DNA from: Solibaculum mannosilyticum
GTDB taxonomy: Bacteria; Bacillota; Clostridia; Oscillospirales; Acutalibacteraceae
Direction: 5' to 3'
NCBI RefSeq assembly: GCF_015140235.1
Contig: NZ_AP023321.1
Span: forward strand, 734,501-798,500
DNA: 64,000 bases
In this document: positions 44,349 through 52,156 of the stretch, piece by piece
Position numbering within the stretch: the stretch's first letter is position 1
How the letters are laid out: every line of letters begins with the position of its first letter
Translations under genes and position numbers: made by a program
Notes under the pieces: generated by a model
The model's database searches: none
What the model was told of the DNA's origin: nothing
The model's input: the letters and a program-made list of their open reading frames with translations, nothing else

Positions 44349-45305
44349 TCAGTGATTTCTCCTCCACAGCAGGGCTTCCTGAGGACGCCGTACCGTGACG
44401 GAACCGGCCTTTTTCTCCTCCATCAGGCCGTACCGGTATAAGCTGCCTAATAGACGTTCAGCCGCCGTCTCATCCATGGAACAGAGGGGAAGCCTGCAAG
44501 GACCGACTTCAAATCCCATGGCGTTGAGCGCATGCTTTACCGGGATGGGATTGACATCGCTAAACAGATTTTCAATGAGCTCCAGGTAATAGAGCTGGAG
44601 GTTATCGCTTTGTTCGGGATTCCCGTCAAAATAGCTCTGGCAGATGTCGTGGGTATCCTGCGGGACCAGGTTGGCAAGGACCGAGATGACGCCTTTGGCG
44701 CCGAGGGCGAGAGCGGATGTAATTTGATCGTCGTTGCCTGAATAGACGTCCAAGCGGTCGCCGCATAGGGAAAGAATTTTAGCAATCTGTGAGAAGTTGC
44801 CGCTGGCCTCCTTGACGGCCACGATATTGGGGATCTCACTGAGCTTATAGTAAGTGATGGGGAGAATGTTGACGCTGGTTCGGCTGGGTACATTGTAAAG
44901 CACAATGGGCAGTGATACCGATTGAGCGATGGCCTGAAAATGAAGGAAAAGCCCTTTCTGCGAGCATTTATTATAATAGGGTGTTACCACCAGCAGGGCA
45001 TCGGCACCAAGCCGTTCGGCTTCCTGGGAAAGCTCTATGGCATGAGCGGTGTTGTTGCTGCCTGTTCCGGCGATGACCGGAATGCGGTGGTTTACACGCT
45101 TTACAGTGTATTCGATGACCTGAAGATGTTCTTGATCCGTCAAGGTGGAGGCTTCGCCGGTGGTGCCGGCGATCACAATGGCGTCGGTCTTGTTCTCAAG
45201 ATGGAAGTCGATCAGTTGGCCGAGCATTTCGTAATTGACAGATAAGTCGGGGTTCATAGGGGTAACCAGGGCTACGCCGGAACCGGTGAATATGGTCTGC
45301 TTCAT
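44349..45305 (-). CDS. dapA: 4-hydroxy-tetrahydrodipicolinate synthase
   Basis: This 318-residue TIM barrel condenses pyruvate with aspartate semialdehyde in lysine and diaminopimelate synthesis. It has GSGVALVTPMN, AGTTGEASTLTDQEH, VTPYYNKCSQKGL, the catalytic tyrosine in VLYNVPSRTSVNI and the Schiff-base lysine in IVAVKEASGN. The C-terminal tail is about 20 residues longer than usual. It stands alone; dapB is not nearby. A GAGG site precedes the ATG at 45305. Confidence 0.94.
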   Translation of the reverse strand: MKQTIFTGSGVALVTPMNPDLSVNYEMLGQLIDFHLENKTDAIVIAGTTGEASTLTDQEHLQVIEYTVKRVNHRIPVIAGTGSNNTAHAIELSQEAERLGADALLVVTPYYNKCSQKGLFLHFQAIAQSVSLPIVLYNVPSRTSVNILPITYYKLSEIPNIVAVKEASGNFSQIAKILSLCGDRLDVYSGNDDQITSALALGAKGVISVLANLVPQDTHDICQSYFDGNPEQSDNLQLYYLELIENLFSDVNPIPVKHALNAMGFEVGPCRLPLCSMDETAAERLLGSLYRYGLMEEKKAGSVTVRRPQEALLWRRNH

Positions 45306-45379
45306 ACTATCATTTCCTCATTTCTGTTTTCTCCCCAAAAGGAGAAGTTCAAAATCGTCAGCCGTTTTGTACGACAACT

Positions 45380-45388
45380 ACTATAGCA
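45380..45388 (-). promoter_or_regulatory. Possible extended -10 promoter of dapA
   Basis: On the minus strand TGC-TATAGT forms an extended -10 about 75 bases before the dapA start. The -35 region is poor. Confidence 0.35.
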
Positions 45389-45484
45389 CAGGTCAAATTA
45401 AAATGGTGTTAATTTATCCACCGAGGGATTAAAAAATAAAAAAGAATGGAGGGGCAGGAGCCTGCTGCCATCCGCCTCCAAAGA

Positions 45485-45521
45485 AATACCTCCCACGGCG
45501 AAAAAGACGTGGGAGGTTTGT
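45485..45521. terminator. Terminator after the kdp-linked unknown gene
   Basis: ACCTCCCACG pairs with CGTGGGAGGT. T-rich sequence follows on both strands (ATTTCTTT on the minus strand). It ends the long kdp transcript. Confidence 0.65.
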
Positions 45522-45534
45522 TTCATCCAAAGGA

Positions 45535-46419
45535 CTACTGATAATTAAGCGGGAACAGAATCTTCAATAACGACCATGCAGCGGCTTTTCGGCCGTCGGC
45601 CCCGAAATAGAGCCGGCGTCCCGATGCATCAAATAACTCGAAGGCTTTTTCTTGATTGATGAGCCGAAAATGAAGCTGTTCCATGACCTGATAAAGGGCC
45701 AGTTCCCATTCCATCCGATTGGAAAGGGTATCTTCTGCGATCTCTTCGGCCAGCCATTCAAACTCTATGGGTTCAAAGCCGTCTTTTAAGAAGGCGTTCC
45801 AAAGCGCGATTTTTTGCATAAAGTTGAGTGAAAGCAGACAATCGCCAAAGGAACCATCCGATTCTGTCCCGCCGTAACAGTAGAAGCCTCCGGGATCCGG
45901 GCCGATAAACAGCTTTTGTTGACGCAGGAAATCGGCGTCTTTCCAGTCCAGGGCGGCCAGTCCAACCCGCCAGTTGATGGAGGTAAGGAGACTGTAAAGA
46001 GGATCGGACGTCTCCTGATCGGGACAGTCCACTTGAAAGCAAAGCGTCTCTAGGGAAGAAGTGGATTTGCCCGAAAGGCTTTGTTGAATGAGGGAAAGGG
46101 AACCGTCCTTTTCTTGGGACAATAACCGTACCGTCTCCTGATTCTGCGCGGTACCCAAAGCACAAATGGACCAGGTTTTGTCGATGTTCGCCATGGAGAG
46201 GGCGAACAGTTCCCAAAAATCGTCGATGTGAAAGGCGACGTTTCGATAAAGAATAAAAAGTGATTTCCCTTGGGAAACGCTGTAGACAGAGGGTTCCTCT
46301 TCCAGCCAATGATTGACCCCGCATAACAGCAAAAGCAATTCCCGTCCAGGAATTGCTTTTGCCACATGCTTTGGAAAAGGGATTTGCATTCTGGATGCTT
46401 CTTGATAGGAGTGCAGCAT
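45535..46419 (-). CDS. Unrecognised protein at the end of the kdp operon
   Basis: I do not recognise this 294-residue protein. It is soluble by eye, without signal peptide or membrane helix, rich in Leu, Trp and acidic residues. Notable segments are HIDDFWELFALSMANIDKTW, INWRVGLAALDWKDADF and FIGPDPGGFYCYGG. The ATG at 46419 follows GGTGAG and lies 30 bases after kdpC with no terminator between, so it is probably co-transcribed with kdpFABC. Whether it serves the potassium system or is a passenger cannot be told from sequence. Confidence 0.75.
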   Translation of the reverse strand: MLHSYQEASRMQIPFPKHVAKAIPGRELLLLLCGVNHWLEEEPSVYSVSQGKSLFILYRNVAFHIDDFWELFALSMANIDKTWSICALGTAQNQETVRLLSQEKDGSLSLIQQSLSGKSTSSLETLCFQVDCPDQETSDPLYSLLTSINWRVGLAALDWKDADFLRQQKLFIGPDPGGFYCYGGTESDGSFGDCLLSLNFMQKIALWNAFLKDGFEPIEFEWLAEEIAEDTLSNRMEWELALYQVMEQLHFRLINQEKAFELFDASGRRLYFGADGRKAAAWSLLKILFPLNYQ

Positions 46420-46449
46420 GCTAACTCACCTAATCCTTTGTATTGGTTT

Positions 46450-47118
46450 TTACTCGGCGTCTGAAGAGGCCGATTCCATAGCCTCATAGATGCCGATATT
46501 AACGCCCAAGACATTGACCGTCTCTTCGCCGAAGATGCCCAAGAGCTTGCCTTCGGTGTTCTGACTGATGATGTCGCGTACGGTATCCTCGCTCAGGCCG
46601 GAAGCCTTCACAATGCGGGGGATCTGGATCTCTGCGGAGGCGGGGGAGATATCGGGATCCAAACCGGAACCGGAAGCCGTCAACAGATCGGTGGGGATAT
46701 CCTCTTTCTTGACGTCGGGATTCTTAGCCAGGAAGTTCTCCATGTCCTCTTGGACGCGGGCGTCAAGATCGGGGTTGGAGGGGGCGTAGTTGTTGGAACC
46801 GGAACCGATGCCGGGGAATTCGGTGCCGTCGGTGTAGGTTTGATTTCCTTCCTCGTCCTCCAGATAGACGTTGTAGTGGTAAGCGGAGGGACGGCCCCAC
46901 ATGTAATAATCCTCGGTGAATTCCTGGCCGACGTGTTCGGCGCCCACCACTTGACCGTTGACCTCCAAGAGGCTGCCGCCTGCTTGGTGGGGGAAAATCA
47001 GGGAGGAAAGACCGGTTAACAGAAGCGGGAACAAAAGTCCACAGATCAACATCAGGACTATGGTAACGATTACCGCTTGTCTTGTTCCGTGTAAGAAATG
47101 TTTTACAGACTCTTTCAT
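46450..47118 (-). CDS. kdpC: Potassium-transporting ATPase subunit C
   Basis: This 222-residue subunit has one N-terminal membrane helix (about residues 15-40) and an extracytoplasmic domain. It has the conserved YYMWGRPSA segment and a C-terminal VNVLGVNIGIYEAME. An acidic insertion (about 75-110, with SGSNNYAPSNPDL) is usual in the family. KdpC binds KdpA and raises ATP and potassium affinity (family knowledge). Start after AAGGAGG; 17 bases downstream of kdpB. Confidence 0.94.
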   Translation of the reverse strand: MKESVKHFLHGTRQAVIVTIVLMLICGLLFPLLLTGLSSLIFPHQAGGSLLEVNGQVVGAEHVGQEFTEDYYMWGRPSAYHYNVYLEDEEGNQTYTDGTEFPGIGSGSNNYAPSNPDLDARVQEDMENFLAKNPDVKKEDIPTDLLTASGSGLDPDISPASAEIQIPRIVKASGLSEDTVRDIISQNTEGKLLGIFGEETVNVLGVNIGIYEAMESASSDAE

Positions 47119-47135
47119 AGCTTATATCGTCCTCC

Positions 47136-49196
47136 TTATAAGCCAAACCCAAGCAGAGTAAGCAACGGATGGATAATCATATCGATGATCTTGATGCCCA
47201 GGAAGGGTGTGATGATGCCGCCGACGCCAAAGATCATCATGTTTCTGGCCAAGGTCTTACCGGAAGACATGGGACGGTATTTAACGCCCTTCATGGCCAG
47301 GGGGATCAGGCAGGGGATGATGATGGCGTTAAAGATCAATGCGGAGAGGATGGCGCTGTTCGGCGAAGCCAGATGCATGATGTTTAACACGCTCAGTTGC
47401 GGGATGGCCTGCATAAACATGGCCGGGATAATGGCAAAGTATTTTGCGATGTCGTTGGCGATGGAGAAGGTGGTCAAACTGCCGCGGGTGATGAGCAGCT
47501 GTTTGCCGATCTCGACCACTTCCAGGATCTTGGTGGGGTCGGAATCCAAGTCAACCATGTTGGCGGCCTCTTTGGCGGCGGTGGTGCCGCTGTTCATGGC
47601 CAGACCTACGTTTGCCTGTGCCAGGGCGGGAGCGTCGTTGGTGCCGTCGCCGGTCATGGCGACGATCTTGCCTTCGGCCTGTTCCTTCTTGATGACGTCG
47701 ATTTTATCTTCCGGTTTGCATTCGGCGATGAAGCTGTCGACGCCGGCTTCCTTGGCGATGGTGGCGGCGGTCAGAGGATTGTCGCCGGTGCACATGATGG
47801 TCTTGATGCCGATGGCGCGCAGACGTTCAAAACGCTCCACCATGCCGGGCTTTACAGTATCCTTCAGATAGATGACGCCCAGAATACGGTCGTTTTCACA
47901 GACGGTGAGGGGAGTACCGCCCAGGCTGGAGATCTTGTCGACCTGTTCGTGAAGGTCGGCCGGGATCTTACCGCCCAGCTTCTTGACATACTGTTCAATG
48001 GCTTCGGAAGCGCCTTTGCGGATCTTGGTTCCGTCAGCCAGGTCCACGCCGCTCATGCGGGTCTGGGCTGTGAATTCGATGAAGCTGGAACCAGCCGGTT
48101 CGGTGGAATTGTCGCCCATCCGACGGGCCAGTTCCAAAGTGGATTTGCCTTCGGGAGTCTCATCGTGCAAGCAGGTGAGGGCTGCGCAACGGACCAAATC
48201 GCTGCGATTGGCATCGCCTACCGGGAAGAAATCGGCGGCCAGACGGTTGCCGTACGTGATGGTGCCGGTCTTATCCAGGATCATGGTGTCCACGTCGCCG
48301 CAGGCCTCCACGGCCTTACCGGACATGGCGATGACGTTAAAGCGGGTGACGCGGTCCATACCGGCGATACCGATGGCCGAAAGCAGGCCGCCGATGGTGG
48401 TGGGGATCAAGCAGACGGCCAAGGCAATCAGGGTGGAGATCTTCAGCTGAACGCCGGAGTAGATGCCGATGGGGTACAAGGTGACGATGACGATCATAAA
48501 GATGATGGTCAGGGAAACCAACAGGGTGTTCAGGGCGATCTCATTGGGCGTTTTCTTACGGGAAGCGCCCTCGACCAAGGCGATCATGCGATCCAGGAAG
48601 CTGTTGCCGGGATCGGAGGTGATGCGGATTTTGAGCCAGTCGGAAACCACGGTGGTGCCGCCGGTTACCGAACAGAAATCGCCGCCCGATTCACGGACGA
48701 CCGGCGCCGATTCACCGGTGATGGCCGATTCGTCCACCGAAGCGATGCCTTCGATGACCTCGCCGTCGCCGGGGATGATTTCTCCGGCCTCCACCATGAC
48801 GATGTCGCCCTTTTTCAGCTGGCTGGAGAGGATTTCCTCTTCGGAGCCGTCCTCTTTGAGCAGACGGGCCTTGGTGGCCTTCTGGGTCTTTTTCAGGCTT
48901 TCCGCCTGGGCTTTGCCGCGGCCTTCGGCTACCGATTCGGCAAAGTTTGCAAACAGCACGGTGATAAACAGGATAACCGATACAATGATGTTATAGGCCC
49001 GAAGATTGGTATCTCCCACGTCCCCGAACAGGCCGGGGAAGATGGATAGAATCAAGGTAATGACGAAACCCACTTCTACGACGAACATCACGGGATTTTT
49101 CATCATATACCTGGGATTCAGTTTTACAAAGGAGCCGATTACCGCATTACGGAATATTTCTGGAGTAATCAGCTTTTGGTTGTGTTTTTTACTCAT
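47136..49196 (-). CDS. kdpB: Potassium-transporting P-type ATPase subunit B
   Basis: This 686-residue P-type ATPase hydrolyses ATP for KdpFABC. The phosphorylation motif is [10 protein letters not shown]. The actuator loop ITGESAPV contains the serine that is phosphorylated for inhibition at high potassium in E. coli. [20 protein letters not shown] is the hinge motif. The start follows AAGGAGG. It lies 15 bases after kdpA. Confidence 0.97.
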   Translation of the reverse strand: MSKKHNQKLITPEIFRNAVIGSFVKLNPRYMMKNPVMFVVEVGFVITLILSIFPGLFGDVGDTNLRAYNIIVSVILFITVLFANFAESVAEGRGKAQAESLKKTQKATKARLLKEDGSEEEILSSQLKKGDIVMVEAGEIIPGDGEVIEGIASVDESAITGESAPVVRESGGDFCSVTGGTTVVSDWLKIRITSDPGNSFLDRMIALVEGASRKKTPNEIALNTLLVSLTIIFMIVIVTLYPIGIYSGVQLKISTLIALAVCLIPTTIGGLLSAIGIAGMDRVTRFNVIAMSGKAVEACGDVDTMILDKTGTITYGNRLAADFFPVGDANRSDLVRCAALTCLHDETPEGKSTLELARRMGDNSTEPAGSSFIEFTAQTRMSGVDLADGTKIRKGASEAIEQYVKKLGGKIPADLHEQVDKISSLGGTPLTVCENDRILGVIYLKDTVKPGMVERFERLRAIGIKTIMCTGDNPLTAATIAKEAGVDSFIAECKPEDKIDVIKKEQAEGKIVAMTGDGTNDAPALAQANVGLAMNSGTTAAKEAANMVDLDSDPTKILEVVEIGKQLLITRGSLTTFSIANDIAKYFAIIPAMFMQAIPQLSVLNIMHLASPNSAILSALIFNAIIIPCLIPLAMKGVKYRPMSSGKTLARNMMIFGVGGIITPFLGIKIIDMIIHPLLTLLGFGL

Positions 49197-49211
49197 TTCA
49201 ATGGTTCCTCC

Positions 49212-50996
49212 TTATGACCAGAGGGTTAGGTGCTCCGCGATGGGGCCGAGCGCCAGGACCGGGAAGAAAGTAAGAGCCGCGAAGATGTACACGACAAACA
49301 CCAGAATAATGGCAAACGAGAAGGTATCGGTATGCAGAGTACCGACCGAGTCGTTGACGAAATTTTTCTTCATCAGCGATCCGGCGATGGCCAACTGAAT
49401 GACAATGGACAAATACCGTCCAAAGAACATGGCCAAACCGGTTGTGATATTCCAGAACATCGTGTTATCGGCCAGTCCCTCAAAACCGGAACCGTTGTTG
49501 GCCGCTGAAGAGGAGAACTCATAAAGAACCTGGGACAATCCATGGAATCCCGGATTGGTAATGCCATTGTTGTCCGGTAGGACGTTGACAAGGCCGATGG
49601 CCAAAGCCGAGAAAGCGAGGATCAGGAAGGGGTGGATGATGATACACAAAGCAGTGAGCTTCATCTCACGGCCTTCGATCTTTTTGCCTAAGTATTCCGG
49701 TGTACGGCCGATCATCAAGCCGCAGATAAACACCGCCAAGATGGCGTACATAATCATATTCATCAGGCCGACGCCCTTACCGCCAAACACCACGTTGAGC
49801 ATCATGTGGAGCAGCGGGATCATACCGCCCAGCGGCGTCAAGGTATCGTGCATGTTGTTGACGGTACCGGTGGTAAAGGAGGTGGTGGTTGTGGTGAACA
49901 TGGCCGATTGGGCGATGCCGAACCGGACTTCCTTACCTTCCATGCTGCCCATGGATTGGCTCAAACCTGAATCGGCGAGAACCGGGTTGCCTTGAAGCTC
50001 TGCCCAGTAGCAGACGCCCAAACCGATAAGGAAGATGATGCCCATAGCGGCAAAGATGGTACGACCTTCTCTTCCGTACATGAAAACGGTCAAGCTTCTG
50101 CGGATAGGACTCTGTTTGAGGGGAGAGGTGGCGCCAGTTGCAACAATGTTTTTCTTTTCAGCACGTTTGCGATCCCGGACCATCTTACCGAAGGTGATGA
50201 CAGATGCGCCAGGCAAGAGCATCATGGAGTAGAGCTCGATGAGGTTGGTAATGATAGTGGGGTTCTCAATCGGGGTTGTGGAGTTCGCGCCTATGAAACC
50301 GCCGCCGTTGGTGCCTAAGTGCTTGATGATTTCCAACGCGGCTGCCGGGCCTGTGGCGATCACCTGTTTGGCGCCCTCCAGAGTATCGACGACGATGTTG
50401 CCGCTGAGGTTCTGGGGAACGCCCTGCCAAACCAGCAGAAGACCGCCGATGATGGAGAAGGGGATCAAAACGCGGGTGGTGATGCGAACCAGATCGACAA
50501 AGAAGTTGCCGACGTTATCCTTGTTTTTACCGGCCAGGCCGCGGATAAAGGCCACGCAAGCGGCGTAACCGCTGGCAGCCGAGACAAACATCATAAAGGT
50601 GATGACCAGCATCTGGGAGAGGTAGGAAAGACCCGATTCACCAGAATAGTGCTGGAGGTTGGTGTTTGTCATAAAGCTGATGATGGTGTTAAACGAAAGG
50701 GACTCTTCCATGTTCCCAATGGCATTGGGGTTGAAAATGGGAAGACTCTGAATTCTCAGAATAATGTATCCCAGCAGAATCATGACGCCGTTGGTACCCA
50801 GCAGGGCAGCAGCGTACTTTTTCCATGACATACCCCTTTGCGGACGGATACCGCTGATCTTGTAGATGAAACCGTCGACGCGGTTAAATACAGGATCGGC
50901 AAAAGTATGTTTTCCGGCCGCAATATGGTAAACATAGATGCCCACCGGGATGACCATTATCAAATAGATGAGAATGGTCAATATGAGCTGTACCAT
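49212..50996 (-). CDS. kdpA: Potassium-transporting ATPase subunit A
   Basis: This 594-residue channel-like subunit selects and passes potassium. It has about ten membrane helices and four pore-loop repeats, visible as MTNTNLQHYSGE, GTNGGGFIGANS, GTVNNMHDTLTPLGG and SSSAANNGSGFEGL. The length is slightly above that of E. coli KdpA. It starts after AGGAGG, 21 bases downstream of kdpF. Confidence 0.96.
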   Translation of the reverse strand: MVQLILTILIYLIMVIPVGIYVYHIAAGKHTFADPVFNRVDGFIYKISGIRPQRGMSWKKYAAALLGTNGVMILLGYIILRIQSLPIFNPNAIGNMEESLSFNTIISFMTNTNLQHYSGESGLSYLSQMLVITFMMFVSAASGYAACVAFIRGLAGKNKDNVGNFFVDLVRITTRVLIPFSIIGGLLLVWQGVPQNLSGNIVVDTLEGAKQVIATGPAAALEIIKHLGTNGGGFIGANSTTPIENPTIITNLIELYSMMLLPGASVITFGKMVRDRKRAEKKNIVATGATSPLKQSPIRRSLTVFMYGREGRTIFAAMGIIFLIGLGVCYWAELQGNPVLADSGLSQSMGSMEGKEVRFGIAQSAMFTTTTTSFTTGTVNNMHDTLTPLGGMIPLLHMMLNVVFGGKGVGLMNMIMYAILAVFICGLMIGRTPEYLGKKIEGREMKLTALCIIIHPFLILAFSALAIGLVNVLPDNNGITNPGFHGLSQVLYEFSSSAANNGSGFEGLADNTMFWNITTGLAMFFGRYLSIVIQLAIAGSLMKKNFVNDSVGTLHTDTFSFAIILVFVVYIFAALTFFPVLALGPIAEHLTLWS

Positions 50997-51017
50997 AGTG
51001 AAATCCTCCTGTAAGAC

Positions 51018-51095
51018 TTAGAATTTTTCCGGGTGTACCAACGCGTAAACGAGATAGACACCCATGAGCAAAACAATACCCCCAAGTATAATCAT
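51018..51095 (-). CDS. kdpF: Potassium-transporting ATPase subunit F
   Basis: This 25-residue single-helix peptide is MIILGGIVLLMG, then VYLVYALVHPEKF. Both the helix and the LVYALVHPE ending are typical of KdpF, which stabilises the KdpABC complex in the membrane. It follows GGAGGAAG and precedes kdpA. It is too short for most gene finders. Confidence 0.9.
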   Translation of the reverse strand: MIILGGIVLLMGVYLVYALVHPEKF

Positions 51096-51108
51096 ACGAC
51101 TTCCTCCT

Positions 51109-51207
51109 TCATTCGTGGGTATCTACCTGCTTATGGCACCAGTGGATTAAAAGCCCGACTAGACCAACGCTCACAGCTAGAATGGCCAACATGATCAAAT
51201 CAAGCAT
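51109..51207 (-). CDS. 32-residue membrane protein at the head of the kdp operon
   Basis: A 33-codon frame starts at 51207 after the strong site AAAAGGAGG (six to seven bases upstream) and ends 13 bases before kdpF. The peptide has one hydrophobic helix (LDLIMLAILAVSVGLVGLLI, residues 2-21) then HWCHKQVDTHE, a charged tail with a Cys. It is the first gene after the kdp promoter. It resembles KdpF only in size. It may be an extra small subunit or a regulator of the Kdp pump; I know no assigned function. Confidence 0.75.
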   Translation of the reverse strand: MLDLIMLAILAVSVGLVGLLIHWCHKQVDTHE

Positions 51208-51243
51208 TCCGAACTTCCTCCTTTTCACATCGATTTCCCGTCT

Positions 51244-51252
51244 ATTATAGCA
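51244..51252 (-). promoter_or_regulatory. Promoter of the kdpFABC operon
   Basis: On the minus strand TGC-TATAAT is an extended -10 with no good -35 hexamer, as expected for a promoter switched on by KdpE. The leader to the first gene is about 30 bases, so no c-di-AMP riboswitch fits. Confidence 0.55.
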
Positions 51253-51320
51253 GTCTTCCTATGAATACGGCCTTAGCGTTTTTTGGCTGATATAAAATTC
51301 GCATTAAGATTATAGAGCAT

Positions 51321-51360
51321 AAAAAATCCCCTTGTTTAAAATGAACAAGGGGATTTCAAA
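51321..51360 (-). terminator. Terminator of kdpDE
   Basis: AAATCCCCTTGTT pairs with AACAAGGGGATTT, and on the minus strand TTT continues into a T run. It lies about 100 bases after kdpE and before the kdpFABC promoter, so kdpDE and the structural genes are separate transcripts. Confidence 0.85.
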
Positions 51361-51457
51361 ACATATAAAATCTTTTATAGCAGCTCTAAAAACGGGATTT
51401 TTATCCTATTGAAGTAGAGGTGAGTTTTGGAGAGAACAGCGGCTTTTTTGCGGTACA

Positions 51458-52156
51458 TTACTGACGGATCATTCGATATCCGACGCCGATATGTGTCTGG
51501 ATATATTGAGGAGAGGAGGGATTCTTCTCAATTTTTTTGCGCAAGGTGGCCATAAAGACCCGCAGGGAAGGGACGTCCGAAGCCAAGGTATCCCCCCATA
51601 CCTCCTTGAGGATGAGATTGTGCGTGAGGACTTTTCCCGTATTGTGGGCCAACAGGCACAATAATCTGTATTCGATGGGGGTCAGATGGATCTCCACGTC
51701 TTTGACATAGACGCATCTGGCGGCATAATCAATTTTAAGATCGCCGTTGGTGTAAACGCTGCTCTCTTCTCCCACAGTCCCCTTCTCAGCCTGGCTTCTG
51801 CGGAGGGCTGCACGGATCCGGGCCAAGAATTCTTCGATGCTAAAGGGTTTTGTCAAATAGTCGTCGGCCCCGGCATCCAGCGCATCCACTTTATCCTGAT
51901 CCTCTGTGCGGGCGCTGACTACGATAATCGGAATGGAACTAAATCCACGGACGCGTTTGATAATATCCACGCCGTCCATGTCCGGCAGACCCAAATCCAG
52001 GATCATGACGTCGGGCTTATAGGAGATGACTTCCATCAAAGCCCCGGCGCCGTTTTGGGCAGTATGGTATTGGTATTCCTGTGTCTCCAAGGTTGTGCGG
52101 ATCAGGTTGCTGATGGCGGGATCGTCCTCCACTACGAGAATTCTTGATTTATACAT
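51458..52156 (-). CDS. kdpE: Response regulator KdpE
   Basis: This 232-residue OmpR-family activator of kdp has a receiver domain with ILVVEDDPAISNLIRTTLE, phosphoacceptor Asp in VMILDLGLPDMDGVDII, and TKPFSIEEFLARIRAALRRS. The C-terminal winged helix ends VFMATLRKKIEKNPSSPQYI and GVGYRMI. It overlaps kdpD by eight bases. Its target should be the promoter near 51244. Confidence 0.95.
   Translation of the reverse strand: MYKSRILVVEDDPAISNLIRTTLETQEYQYHTAQNGAGALMEVISYKPDVMILDLGLPDMDGVDIIKRVRGFSSIPIIVVSARTEDQDKVDALDAGADDYLTKPFSIEEFLARIRAALRRSQAEKGTVGEESSVYTNGDLKIDYAARCVYVKDVEIHLTPIEYRLLCLLAHNTGKVLTHNLILKEVWGDTLASDVPSLRVFMATLRKKIEKNPSSPQYIQTHIGVGYRMIRQ

Noticed and set aside
47397-49049. 550-codon plus-strand frame opposite kdpB
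   Set aside because: The Gly/Asp/His-rich translation is the usual antisense image of a GC-biased gene; kdpB is certain.
51208-51320. c-di-AMP (ydaO) riboswitch before the kdp operon
   Set aside because: The leader after the -10 box is about 30 bases, far too short for that riboswitch.
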